Source: Natrialba chahannaoensis JCM 10990
Lineage (GTDB): Archaea > Halobacteriota > Halobacteria > Halobacteriales > Natrialbaceae
NCBI RefSeq assembly: GCF_000337135.1
Contig: NZ_AOIN01000059.1
Location: 1 to 64,000, forward strand
Direction: 5' to 3'
DNA length: 64,000 nt
Part shown: positions 41,095-50,214 of the stretch, piece after piece
How positions within the stretch are numbered: position 1 is the first letter of the stretch
Layout of the letters: each line of letters opens with the position of its first letter
Notes under the pieces: model-generated
The model's input: only the letters and a program-made list of their open reading frames with translations
Database searches by the model: none
Told to the model about the DNA's origin: nothing
Program-made: the position numbers and the translations under genes

Positions 41095-44000
41095 TTAGCG
41101 TGTGAGCGCCACTGCCATGCTGACCAGCACGAGACCGAGCACCGCAATCACTGCGCCGATCGTTCCCGCGCCGGCCACAGAGAGGCCGACGGTGGCACCC
41201 GCAACGATGCCGGCACCGCCACCGCCGGCGAGTAGCGGGCCAAGAAGAGTTTCCAGCGAGCGACCCGTTTCTTCGTCTTGCTCGTCAGCCTCAGTCGTCT
41301 CGTCGGCTACGTTCAACTCCTCAGCCACGTTGGCCACCTCGTCTACCTCGCGCTGCAGTTCCGACTGCAGCGACTCCAACTCGTCCGCCGTCACCAGCGG
41401 CTCCAGTTCCTCCTGGGTTACCCCACCCTGCTCGTCCTCAAGTTCCCCGACCCGCTCCGTCAACTGTTCGTAGTCGGACTCGAGTGCGGTCTGCTCAGTC
41501 GCGACGGATTCAACCTGCTCGCCGATACCGTCGAGGCGCTTGGTGAGGTTCGCGACCGCCTCGGACTCTTCGAGGTCGTCGAGTTGTTCCGAAAGCGAGT
41601 CGACTTGCGCAGCCAGCGAGGAGACGGTTTCATCGTCTGGCACGTCTTCGTGGTCCGGCACCTCTTCGAGGGCGTCCGAAAGGGACTCGAGTTCGGTGCC
41701 GAGCCTGTCCACCGTAGCCGAGACGCTCGCTGTGTCGTCGGCCAACGTCTCGATCGCTGCTGCCTGTTCGTCGACAGTCACACCCTGCTCGTCGATCGTC
41801 GACTCCTGTGCAGAGAGGCGCGTCTCGAGTTCGTCCGTGGTGTCGTCGACTGCGGTGACCTCGGATTCGACGTGTGTGAGCGCGTCCTCGAGTTCGGCCA
41901 CGTCGCTACTCGCCGTCTCAGCGGTTTCCTCGACATCCGCAGTGTGGCTCTCGACGGCGGCAACGTCGGCGGCGACGGCATCTAGCCGGTCGCCAGCGTC
42001 ACCGATCCGGTTGTCGAGCGCGTCGATGCTGGCACGCAGGTCGTCGCGTTCGTTCTCGAGTGCCGCCTCGGTTTCGTCGATACGCTCCTCGAAGGTCGTT
42101 TCCACTTCATCGAGCCGATTCTCGACCGCTGTCTCCGTCTCGTCGAGCCGACCCTCAAGTGTCGTTTCTGTCTCGTCGAGTTGCTCCTCGAGTGATGTCT
42201 CTGTTTCGTCGAGGCGGTTCTCAAGTGACGTTTCCGTTGACTCGAGCTGCGTTTCGAACGACGATTCCGCCGACTCAATTCTCGAATCGAAGTCCGACGC
42301 CGTGTCGTCGAGACGGCTCTCGAGTGCATCGACTTCCGCAGCCTGCGTCGACACTGCTGTCTCTGCCTCGTCGAGTCGCGACGCGAGTGTCTCCTCGGTT
42401 GCATCGAGTGCGTCCTCGATCGAGTCGACTGTCTCGGCCGTCTCCACAGCGTGTGCGTCGAGGTCCGCTTCCACGTCCGCGACGGCTGACTCGGTCGATT
42501 CGACGCGTTCTCTAACCGACTCGAGTTCGTCGTCGATCGTCTCGTCCACGACATCGACACGGGACTCGAGTGCGTCCAGTTCGGCCGTCGTCGCGGACTC
42601 GTCTGCAAGGTCGGTGACGGTGTCCTCGAGTCCCGCCAATGTCTCGCGGTCGGCCTCCAGTTCGGTCACCATCTCGTCGAGGTCGGATGCGAACTCCTCG
42701 AGCGTCGTCCGGAGATCTGAAACCTCGTCGTCGACCTCGTCGAATCGGGCGGTCGTGTGTGTCGAGTGTTCCTCGAGTTGGCCCGCAAGTCCGTCGAGTC
42801 GAGTGGCTTGCGTCTCGAGTTGGGGTTCGAGTTCGTCGACCCGTGCGTCGATCTCCGCAACAGTGGTAATCGTGTCCGAGCGGTCCGAAACGGTCTCCGA
42901 AAGCTCGTCGAGCGTGGCTTCAGCCTGTTCGAGTTTCTGCTCCATCCGCGCGAGGTCGTCCGTCCGGGCTGTTTCCTCGCGGACTGTGTCGAGAGTGGAC
43001 TCGAGTGCGTCGAGGTCGTCGGCGAGCGCCTGGATCTCCTCGTCGCGGTTGGCGAGGCGGTCGAACAGGTGATCAATAGCGTCGTTCGCGCGGTCATCTG
43101 TGGCTGGCTGTGCCTGTGCGTCGAGGTCGGCGGCGATGGCTGCGGCACTGTCACCGCCATCGTTGCCACTTGGACTGTTGGCGTCACCGTTCGCTGGCTC
43201 CGATGCCGCCGCCGAACCACCGTCGAGATTTCCGTCGAACGAGAGCGTGTCCGCCTCCTCGCTGCTCGTTCCTGATGCAGTCTCGTCCCAGACGATCTCC
43301 TCGTAGGCATCGACATCGTCTTCGGCAGCAGCGAGTGCACCTCTCGCGGCGCTCGCCTCGGGTTCTGCCGCACGTCGGACGCCCCGAATCGAGATCGGGA
43401 GCCCCGCCGAATCGAACCGTCCGCCGAGGAGGTACTCGAGTCCCTCGATCGCGCCGGGGCCGGCGACTGCGATTGGGACAGCGACGCCGCGCTGAAGGTC
43501 CGCAGCTGCGGCCTGCTCGCCGAGAGCAGCGGCCAACTCGGCGATGAGGTCGTCGTACGCTGCGGCGAGGGCGCGTTCGATCGGTCCCGTTGCGGCGTCA
43601 GGATCGAGTTCAAAGTCTGTGAGAACGCTGCGGACCTGTGTGCGCTCGTGGCCAGTCTCGCCCGCCGCCTGGGCAACGATCCAGTCGGTGCCGCGAGCAA
43701 TGGAGAACGCGAGAACCGGGACGCCGTAGTAGGCGAGTGCGACGCTCGTCGTCTGTGCTCCGAGGCAGATGCCGACACCGGTGTAGTTGTCGCCGGCGAA
43801 CTGATCGTAGACGACAGCAAATCCCTGGCTAACTGGTGTTGGGGACTGCGAGTTGTCATCCTCGGTTTTCCCGGCAGCCGTCAACTCGTCGAGCACCGAC
43901 GCGACCGTCTCGCGGTGGGTGCCAGTTGGCGCGTCGGCGTCGACGACTGTACCTGGCGTCGTGTAGGAGAGCGCCACCGGCGAGACGTCGTCAAGGAGGA

Positions 44001-44373
44001 CGAGGTCGACGAGTGCCGAAAGCACTGCCTCCTCGTATTCTGCGGCGGCGAAGACGCCCTGCTGAAACGGGGTGCCGTGCTCGGCGACAGTCGCGTCGCC
44101 ACTGACTTCAGCTGCGATTTCTGCTGCCTCCGGCCCAACGAGCAGTGTCTCGTCGTCAGTCTCGACGAGCGCCACCGCATCGGTGTCGGCTGCAGCGATC
44201 GCGTCCTCGAGTGCATCGTTCGTTACACACGTTTCGTTTTCAGAGTCTGTCTCCGTCTCCCCCGCTATCGACACCGACACAACCCGCGTCGGCGTCGAAC
44301 GAAGCGCGACCTCCCCCGAGCCGTCGCTCGCGAGCCGAATCGCCTCCGCCCCAATATCGAGACCGTATGCCAT
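41095..44373 (-). CDS. Membrane-anchored actin/Hsp70-fold protein with a very long coiled coil
   Basis: A 1092-residue protein with three parts. Residues 1-352 form an Hsp70/MreB-like ATPase domain: phosphate-1 motif YGLDIGAEAIRLA, phosphate-2 region GVGICLGAQTTSVALAYYG, and the adenosine-site region VPIAVAGPGAIEGLEYLLGG followed by AAEPEASAARGALAAAE, like the Hsp70 ending. Residues 353-430 are a disordered linker. Residues about 445-1020 are a near-continuous coiled coil with repeats of about 12-14 residues such as ETSLENRLDETETSLEEQLD. The last 45 residues are Gly/Ala-rich and hold two membrane helices ending SMAVALTR. In the phosphate-2 motif the usual Asp is Cys, so ATP hydrolysis may be lost. 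No close named family is recognised. Confidence 0.75.
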   Translation of the reverse strand: MAYGLDIGAEAIRLASDGSGEVALRSTPTRVVSVSIAGETETDSENETCVTNDALEDAIAAADTDAVALVETDDETLLVGPEAAEIAAEVSGDATVAEHGTPFQQGVFAAAEYEEAVLSALVDLVLLDDVSPVALSYTTPGTVVDADAPTGTHRETVASVLDELTAAGKTEDDNSQSPTPVSQGFAVVYDQFAGDNYTGVGICLGAQTTSVALAYYGVPVLAFSIARGTDWIVAQAAGETGHERTQVRSVLTDFELDPDAATGPIERALAAAYDDLIAELAAALGEQAAAADLQRGVAVPIAVAGPGAIEGLEYLLGGRFDSAGLPISIRGVRRAAEPEASAARGALAAAEDDVDAYEEIVWDETASGTSSEEADTLSFDGNLDGGSAAASEPANGDANSPSGNDGGDSAAAIAADLDAQAQPATDDRANDAIDHLFDRLANRDEEIQALADDLDALESTLDTVREETARTDDLARMEQKLEQAEATLDELSETVSDRSDTITTVAEIDARVDELEPQLETQATRLDGLAGQLEEHSTHTTARFDEVDDEVSDLRTTLEEFASDLDEMVTELEADRETLAGLEDTVTDLADESATTAELDALESRVDVVDETIDDELESVRERVESTESAVADVEADLDAHAVETAETVDSIEDALDATEETLASRLDEAETAVSTQAAEVDALESRLDDTASDFDSRIESAESSFETQLESTETSLENRLDETETSLEEQLDETETTLEGRLDETETAVENRLDEVETTFEERIDETEAALENERDDLRASIDALDNRIGDAGDRLDAVAADVAAVESHTADVEETAETASSDVAELEDALTHVESEVTAVDDTTDELETRLSAQESTIDEQGVTVDEQAAAIETLADDTASVSATVDRLGTELESLSDALEEVPDHEDVPDDETVSSLAAQVDSLSEQLDDLEESEAVANLTKRLDGIGEQVESVATEQTALESDYEQLTERVGELEDEQGGVTQEELEPLVTADELESLQSELQREVDEVANVAEELNVADETTEADEQDEETGRSLETLLGPLLAGGGGAGIVAGATVGLSVAGAGTIGAVIAVLGLVLVSMAVALTR

Positions 44374-44476
44374 GCCGAGGAGAACCGAGAGCCACCCCTT
44401 GGTACTTCGCCCGTGAGTACCAGATGTGAAAATTAGCGGGCTGGAGGCTGTGTCGGTGTACCGGTGTGCTCCCTGC

Positions 44477-45421
44477 CTACTGTACGAGTTCGTAGGACTC
44501 GCCGATCGAAACCGCCGCTCCCGCCTCGAGTGTCTCGCCCCACGACGACTCGGGGACTGTCGTATTCACCATCAGGCGGAAGTAGTGGTCGAACCACGAC
44601 TCTCCGGCCCACTCCGGAAGCGTTCGCTCGCGCTGCTCGACGAACGTCTCCCGAAAGCCGACCGTCTCCTCGCCGGTATCCGGATCGCGCGTCGGCACGA
44701 CGCAGCGCTGGCATGGGTTGATCCCCGACAGTTCAACTCCACCAATGTCGAACGCGACGGCGTGGCCCGGCGTCTCGTAGAGGCGGTCCTCCCAGAACGC
44801 GGGCGCGTCGCTAAGCACGAGATTCGGACGAAGCCGCCGACACATCTCCGCCGTGTCGATCTCGGGGTACCAGGACGCGACGGACTCGAGTGTCGCCTGT
44901 GAGATGACGGTCGGTCCGGAGGCGTCGGTGTCGTCCGGGAAGCCGCCAGCGTCGTTGCGCACGAGTTCGACGGGGTAGCCGAAGTACTCGGAGAGCCACT
45001 CGGAGAGGTGCTCGCGGTCGAGTTCGAGGTGAAAGGTCTGGCCGTCGGTGGTCGAGTTGGTTTCAGCCCGGTCGGATTGAAGTGACCCAGACCGCTCAGG
45101 CTGCGCTGATTCGGTATCGCTGAGCGTTACCGTTTCGCGTTCGAGATCGTAGGTTGCACGTAACTGGTGAATCGCAGGTTCGCGTTTGCCGTTGACGTAG
45201 TTGCCGACCGTCTCTGGGGTACCGTTTGGCCGACCGGTCGCGCTCGTGGTGGTTGCGCCGGTCCCGTCGGAGCGATTACTCGATGGTTCATCCGTCCGTT
45301 CGACGATGGCGTACCGACGATCCCAGGAGAGGCCTCCGTTCTGTTCGATCGTCACCGTCTGTACCGCCGCTGCGTCGAGAGATTTGATCGGATGAACGAG
45401 GATACGTTCCAGCGAGACCAT
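44477..45421 (-). CDS. MOSC-domain protein
   Basis: A 314-residue protein with an N-terminal MOSC beta-barrel (LERILVHPIKSLDAAAVQTV, GGLSWDRRYAIVERTDE) and a C-terminal MOSC domain with RLRPNLVLSDAPAFWEDRL and the Cys in GINPCQRCVVPTRDPDTGE. MOSC proteins handle molybdenum-cofactor sulfur or N-hydroxylated substrates. A 40-residue Ser/Thr-rich insertion sits between the parts. The start ATG 45421 is clear. Confidence 0.88.
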   Translation of the reverse strand: MVSLERILVHPIKSLDAAAVQTVTIEQNGGLSWDRRYAIVERTDEPSSNRSDGTGATTTSATGRPNGTPETVGNYVNGKREPAIHQLRATYDLERETVTLSDTESAQPERSGSLQSDRAETNSTTDGQTFHLELDREHLSEWLSEYFGYPVELVRNDAGGFPDDTDASGPTVISQATLESVASWYPEIDTAEMCRRLRPNLVLSDAPAFWEDRLYETPGHAVAFDIGGVELSGINPCQRCVVPTRDPDTGEETVGFRETFVEQRERTLPEWAGESWFDHYFRLMVNTTVPESSWGETLEAGAAVSIGESYELVQ

Positions 45422-45672
45422 CGATGCTGCCGACGTGGTGCTGATGCTTATGTGTGCTCATTCCACACACGACACGAACACGAACAACGGCGAGCCTTGT
45501 CCTGCGAGTTAGAATTATTTCTGATGTGAGTACCCATCAACACATATGTGATTTCAGATATATTTGTTTCGGAGAAAGATACCGTTACGAAGTGGGAGTA
45601 GAGACGTATGAGATGCCAAACATGAGATTCGGGTTGGGGAAGTCATGACACACACAGATCAAAATCCTCCAC

Positions 45673-45679
45673 GTTTATA
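45673..45679 (+). promoter_or_regulatory. TATA box of pckA
   Basis: GTTTATAC lies about 25-30 bases before the ATG codons at 45700 and 45706, consistent with a leaderless message. Confidence 0.6.
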
Positions 45680-45699
45680 CATCAGGATGATGGTGGGTT

Positions 45700-47217
45700 A
45701 TGTATATGTCTGAAACCGGGACGGAGCCCCGTCCGCTGGTCCGACAGCTTCCCGATCCAGTGACAGCGTCGAACGTCCGGCACAACCCCTCACTCGAGGA
45801 ACTTCGCGAACTCGCGGCCCACGAGGAGACCACGACCGAGTTCGGCTCTCCTGCCTATGTCAGCGAGTACCGCTCGCGGAGCTCAGACCGGACGAAGAAC
45901 AACATCGACGACGAGTTCGACGCAGACGACCACGCGCTCGTCGACGAGGCGGTCGATCTCGCGAGCGAGCGCGAACTGCTCTGTGTTGACCGCCTGATGG
46001 GCCGTCACCCGGAAGCGACGTTCTGCTGCCGGCTGTTCGTCCCCGTCGAGCACGCCCGGATCGCACTCGCCTGGGCGAACCTGTTCGAGCCGTCTGACGG
46101 ACGCGAGCCAGACCTCTACACGGTTCAGATACCCGACTACGACGAGACGGCAATCCGCGTGCTGCCTGAGGAGGGGTTCACCGCCGTCCTCGGCAGCGAC
46201 TACACCGGCGAAGCCAAGAAGTCATTCCTTCGGCTGTTCATGTTCCGAACCAAACAGCAGGGCGGGCTCGGTCTTCACGCCGGCAGCAAGCGCGTTCGCG
46301 TCGAAGACGAGGACGGCGACCTGAATACCGTCGGCCAGGTGTTCATGGGCCTCTCCGCAACCGGCAAGTCCACGCTGACCTCCCACGGCTGCTGGCTTGA
46401 GGAGCCAGAAGACGCCTCCATGCGTCAGGACGATGTCTGTGCGCTCCTGCCGGACGGCTCCGTCGCCGGCAGCGAAGGAAAGGGACTGTTCATCAAAACC
46501 ATCGGCCTCGACGAGGACGAACAGCCTTGCCTCTACCACGCCGCGACCGACGAGACTGCAATCCTCGAAAACGTCGACGTCGACGACGATGGGACCGTTG
46601 ACTTCAACTCCGACCGCCACACCGCCAACTCGCGCGCGATCATCCGCCGAGACGAACTCGAGAGCGCCGACGACGAGATCGACCTGAACGAGATGGATCA
46701 GGTGTTCTTCATCACGCGCAATCCGCTGATGCCACCGGTCGCGAAGCTCCGCGACGAGCAGGCCGCTGCTGCGTTCATGCTCGGTGAGTCGATCGAGACC
46801 AGCGCGGGCGATCCCTCGCGCGCCGGCGAGTCGATCCGCGTCGTCGGGACGAACCCGTTCATCGTCGGCTCCGAGGGCGAGGAGGGCAACATCTTCTACG
46901 ATCTGATGGGCGCGCTCGACGTCGACTGTTACGTCATCAACACCGGCTACCTCGGCGAGAAGTCCAAGGATATCGGCGTCACAGAGTCTGTAACCATCCT
47001 CACCGAGGCTGCCCGCGGGACGATCGAGTGGACCGAGGACGACCGAACTGGCCTGACAATTCCCGACTCGATTCCGGAACTCGACATCGAGGAGTACTAC
47101 GTCCCGGACCACGTCGAAGACCACGACGAGGCCGTCTCGGAACTCCGCGCGGAGCGCCGAGCGTATCTCGAGCAGTTTGGCGATCTTCGCGAGGAAATCA
47201 TCGACGCCGTCTACTAA
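45700..47217 (+). CDS. pckA: Phosphoenolpyruvate carboxykinase (ATP)
   Basis: Forms PEP from oxaloacetate for gluconeogenesis, 505 residues. It has the P-loop GLSATGKSTLTSHG, preceded by the metal/substrate region KRVRVEDEDGD, and the family segments HAGSKRVRVEDE and FFITRNPLMPPVAKLRDEQA; TNPFIVGSEGEEGNIFYDLM is near the end. The start could be the ATG at 45700 or 45706 (MSETGTEP); the TATA box fits both. It is a single-gene unit. Confidence 0.95.
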   Translation: MYMSETGTEPRPLVRQLPDPVTASNVRHNPSLEELRELAAHEETTTEFGSPAYVSEYRSRSSDRTKNNIDDEFDADDHALVDEAVDLASERELLCVDRLMGRHPEATFCCRLFVPVEHARIALAWANLFEPSDGREPDLYTVQIPDYDETAIRVLPEEGFTAVLGSDYTGEAKKSFLRLFMFRTKQQGGLGLHAGSKRVRVEDEDGDLNTVGQVFMGLSATGKSTLTSHGCWLEEPEDASMRQDDVCALLPDGSVAGSEGKGLFIKTIGLDEDEQPCLYHAATDETAILENVDVDDDGTVDFNSDRHTANSRAIIRRDELESADDEIDLNEMDQVFFITRNPLMPPVAKLRDEQAAAAFMLGESIETSAGDPSRAGESIRVVGTNPFIVGSEGEEGNIFYDLMGALDVDCYVINTGYLGEKSKDIGVTESVTILTEAARGTIEWTEDDRTGLTIPDSIPELDIEEYYVPDHVEDHDEAVSELRAERRAYLEQFGDLREEIIDAVY

Positions 47218-47576
47218 CCGCTGCCGACCGGGCGATCTGACGATCGACGCTGTCACTCAGTTCGTTTTTGTCGCGGTTTTCGGGAGCGGATAGCGTGTGC
47301 GACACGTTTTGCGTGTACTGCAGCGTGTACTGTACGTTCTGGGTATGTTGCATAGATATTGTATGCCACCCGTCGCTCGCGACCAGCGTAGTCGACGGAG
47401 AGAGCGGCCTTACGGTGTCGCGATCGGAACCCACCGTGTCGCTCGAAGGATGGCAGGCCTTACCGTCACGAAAAATGAAACAATCACAGAATATCAGCCG
47501 ATTTCGGACGAACGTCGATGGCAGAGCTTGCCGGACACGCGTACTGTTATATGCGTCCAGTTCTCATCTGTGAGCA
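47218..47576. other. 359-bp gap without a supported gene
   Basis: No coding sequence is seen. TGTACTG-type repeats occur near 47318-47342, and GTTATATG at 47546 is the TATA-like element of the HEWD gene. Confidence 0.5.
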
Positions 47577-47765
47577 ATGAGCGCACAGTTACGAAAACCA
47601 ACCGCGCGAGTATGCGAATCGTGCGGGCGTGCGGAGCACTGGGACAACGACCTCGGAGCCTGGCAGATTGCACGTACAGACGGCACAAAACAGGTCGGTA
47701 GCCCGCACTGTCTCCATGAGTGGGACATCAACGGGACGTTCAACCCAGTCGCGACGGACCACTAA
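47577..47765 (+). CDS. HEWD-family small protein
   Basis: A 62-residue protein with the family motif CLHEWDINGTFNPV and a Cys-x2-Cys pair (CESCGR), a small metal-binding fold found across haloarchaea. A TATA-like GTTATATG sits about 30 bases before the ATG. Function unknown; its size and Cys/His residues suggest a zinc site. Confidence 0.85.
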   Translation: MSAQLRKPTARVCESCGRAEHWDNDLGAWQIARTDGTKQVGSPHCLHEWDINGTFNPVATDH

Positions 47766-48018
47766 CGTCGACCGCCACGCGCGTGTTTCTCCTCTGACCT
47801 TCGTGAGGCCCGCCTGAGGCACGACTGTTTCATACTGTCGGACAGCAGTCAGTGAGAAGTCGGTCGCGAATTCGGGGCCGTCCCCGAAGATGACGGCACA
47901 GTAGCGCGACCGATCTTCGAATAGTTCTGTCCAACAGTATCAATTAACGTCGTGTCCACCAGATACCCTCGAGACCCCATATTCTCTTTGCGGCTCGGTC
48001 CGCTACCACCACACACCG

Positions 48019-48324
48019 ATGCCAACCGTCTACATCACCGCCCCACCAGACGCAGCCGACGCGCTCGCCGAAACCCTCATCGACGAGCAACTTGCCGCCT
48101 GCGTCAACCGACTCTCGACCACTTCGACGTACCGCTGGGAGGGTAAGATACACCACGACGACGAGGCCGTCCTGTTCGCGAAAACGACCGACGATGCCTA
48201 CGATGACCTCGTTGACCGCGTCCAGCAGGAGCATCCCTACGACGTGCCCTGTATCGAACGGTTCGACGAAGCCGACGTACTCGAATCCTTTGCGCAGTGG
48301 CGTGCGGAGAGCGTCCAGGAATGA
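48019..48324 (+). CDS. cutA: CutA divalent-cation tolerance protein
   Basis: A 101-residue trimeric CutA1 protein. It opens PTVYITAPPDAADALAETLI and has LAACVNRLSTTSTYRWEGKI and the conserved VLFAKTTDDAYDDLVDRVQQ and HPYDVPCIERF. CutA is tied to copper and metal tolerance, although its direct chemistry is unclear. It stands 124 bases before the uL11 gene on the same strand. Confidence 0.93.
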   Translation: MPTVYITAPPDAADALAETLIDEQLAACVNRLSTTSTYRWEGKIHHDDEAVLFAKTTDDAYDDLVDRVQQEHPYDVPCIERFDEADVLESFAQWRAESVQE

Positions 48325-48447
48325 CTCTCGAGTGCAGGACGGTGAGTCGAACCGAACTGGTTGAACGCGACACAGTGCGTCAGTGCGTCACAGACGCCAC
48401 TGCGCGAAAAAGCAACCCTTAAAACTCGCGCACGGGTTGTGACGGGT

Positions 48448-48921
48448 ATGGCTGGAACCATCGAAGTGCTCGTTCCGGGTGGCCAGGCCAACCCTGGCCC
48501 ACCGCTCGGTCCCGAGCTCGGACCGACCCCCGTCGACGTGCAGGCGGTCGTACAGCAGATCAACGATCAGACAGAAGCCTTCGACGGCACGGAAGTGCCC
48601 GTCACCGTCGACTACGATGACGATGGCTCGTTCGAAATCGACGTCGGTGTCCCACCGACGGCGGCACTCGTCAAGGACGAGGCTGGCTTCGAGACCGGCA
48701 GCGGCGAGCCGCAGGAGGACTTCGTCGCTGACCTCTCGGTCGAACAGGTCAAGACGATCGCAGAGCAGAAACACCCCGACCTGCTCGCCTACGATACGAA
48801 GAACGCCGCAAAGGAAGTCGTCGGCACCTGCGCCTCGATGGGCGTCACCATCGAAGGCGACGATGCCCGCGAGTTCAAGCAGAAGGTCGACGACGGCGAG
48901 TACGACGACACACTCGCGTAA
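48448..48921 (+). CDS. rpl11: Ribosomal protein uL11
   Basis: A 157-residue L11 that binds the GTPase centre of 23S rRNA. It has GTIEVLVPGGQANPGPPLGP, the hallmark glycine-proline rich stretch, and TVDYDDDGSFEIDVGVPPTA. The C-terminal domain has TCASMGVTIEGDDAREFKQK and an acidic tail. Start ATG 48448. In other haloarchaea the uL1 gene follows directly, but here uL1 is 6 kb away and a reverse cluster lies between. Confidence 0.97.
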   Translation: MAGTIEVLVPGGQANPGPPLGPELGPTPVDVQAVVQQINDQTEAFDGTEVPVTVDYDDDGSFEIDVGVPPTAALVKDEAGFETGSGEPQEDFVADLSVEQVKTIAEQKHPDLLAYDTKNAAKEVVGTCASMGVTIEGDDAREFKQKVDDGEYDDTLA

Positions 48922-49136
48922 GCGAAGCCGTCGACTCCGTTCACTACGTTCATCGGCGTTTTCTGCGACTGCACACACGGTTTCGATCACAATCGCAATC
49001 GCAACCGCAGCCGCAAACGTCGGCGTACGACCAACTGACCGTCACGAACGGTCCACCAGTTCTGTCGGATCAACCGATCCGTCACACTTTCACCGCTCTC
49101 CCAGCGCCGCCAGCGGGTGTGCCGCCTACCAACTCA

Positions 49137-49186
49137 CTACGACTGGCCATTCACGACCGATCTACGACTGGCCATTCACGACCGAT
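49137..49186. repeat. 25-bp tandem duplication across the methyltransferase stop codon
   Basis: Two adjacent identical copies of a 25-base unit starting CTACGACTGGCCATTC lie at 49137-49161 and 49162-49186. The stop codon of the methyltransferase gene (minus strand) is inside the second copy, so the first copy is downstream of the gene. Confidence 0.85.
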
Positions 49187-50214
49187 TCACGACGAGCGAG
49201 CACGTCCAGATTATGCGCGACGAACTCCAGCGTTCCGGACTCGAGTGCCGCCTGTCGCCGATCGAGCCACTGTTGCTGTTCGACGGTTGAAAACGGGGTC
49301 GTTGCGGCGGGGATTTCTGTGAGAGCGTCGTCGATAGTGTGGAGAACGTATTCGAGGACGAGTCGTTCGGATGCGGAGTCGTGGGTATCGCCAGGGTTGA
49401 CGGTCTCGTCATCACCAGTGTTATCCGCGCATGCCGGACGAACGACCCAGTCCGACCCGCCGGCTGCAAGCGTCTCCCAGTCCCGTTGTCGCAGTATCGC
49501 CAGCAGTTCCCGACCCGCGCGGCTGCTGCCGCCGTCTCGAATCTCGTCCATGTGATGGTGGTAGCAGCGCTCTATGTCTCGATCGAGCGGGTCTGTTGGG
49601 ACGAACCCGGTTCCGCCGTCGAAGGTGATCGGTGCGTAGAGCACCCCGTCCGGGTCGAGTACTGACTCGAGAGACTCGAGTGCAGTCGGCAGGTCGACGA
49701 GATCTAGAAAGGCGGCTGCGATGACGGCGTCGGCCTGTTCCTCGATTTCGAACGCGTCCGAGATGGTGAAGGTGACGGTGATGGTGGTAGTAGTAGTAGT
49801 GGTAGTAGCAGGGCCCGTGTACTCGAGTAGTCTTGGACGCTCGTTTTGCGCGCGACCATCGTCCCCAGTGAATTCGCGCGTTGCGACGAGCGTAGGCGAC
49901 TCGGCGTCGTGATCGTCACGCCAGTGGACGCTGTATCCTGCGTCCTCGAGTTGGTCGGGAACCAGATCGCGTGCACGGGCGATATTCTCTTCGTCGTGGT
50001 CGACGAGTCGGTAGCTGACGCGTGCGGGAAAGCAGTCCCACGCCGCGAGTCGGACGAGCATCGTTCCGACGCCGGCCCCGAGTTCGACGACGCTGACCGG
50101 GCCGTCACGTGCTGTGAGCGCTGCCTCGAACTCGTCGAGCACGCGCCGATTCAGCGCGCGGTCGTCGACAGTGTGCTTCGCCTCTAGATAGGCTTGCATA
50201 GACAGACCGTTCAC
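49162..50214 (-). CDS. SAM-dependent class I methyltransferase
   Basis: A 350-residue Rossmann methyltransferase. The SAM motif I is VSVVELGAGVGTMLVRLA at about residues 40-57 and the acidic loop is LVDHDEENIARARD. A run of eight Thr residues (ATTTTTTTTI region) comes from an ACT trinucleotide tract at about 49777-49808 and is likely variable between strains. The start is GTG 50214, which overlaps the stop of the glycosyltransferase by GTGA; an ATG at 50199 is the alternative. Last gene of the reverse cluster, substrate unknown. Confidence 0.8.
   Translation of the reverse strand: MNGLSMQAYLEAKHTVDDRALNRRVLDEFEAALTARDGPVSVVELGAGVGTMLVRLAAWDCFPARVSYRLVDHDEENIARARDLVPDQLEDAGYSVHWRDDHDAESPTLVATREFTGDDGRAQNERPRLLEYTGPATTTTTTTTITVTFTISDAFEIEEQADAVIAAAFLDLVDLPTALESLESVLDPDGVLYAPITFDGGTGFVPTDPLDRDIERCYHHHMDEIRDGGSSRAGRELLAILRQRDWETLAAGGSDWVVRPACADNTGDDETVNPGDTHDSASERLVLEYVLHTIDDALTEIPAATTPFSTVEQQQWLDRRQAALESGTLEFVAHNLDVLARRESVVNGQS

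Noticed and set aside
47318-47345. Regulatory repeat upstream of the HEWD gene
   Set aside because: TGTACTG-type words are short and not arranged in a clear palindrome or tandem array.
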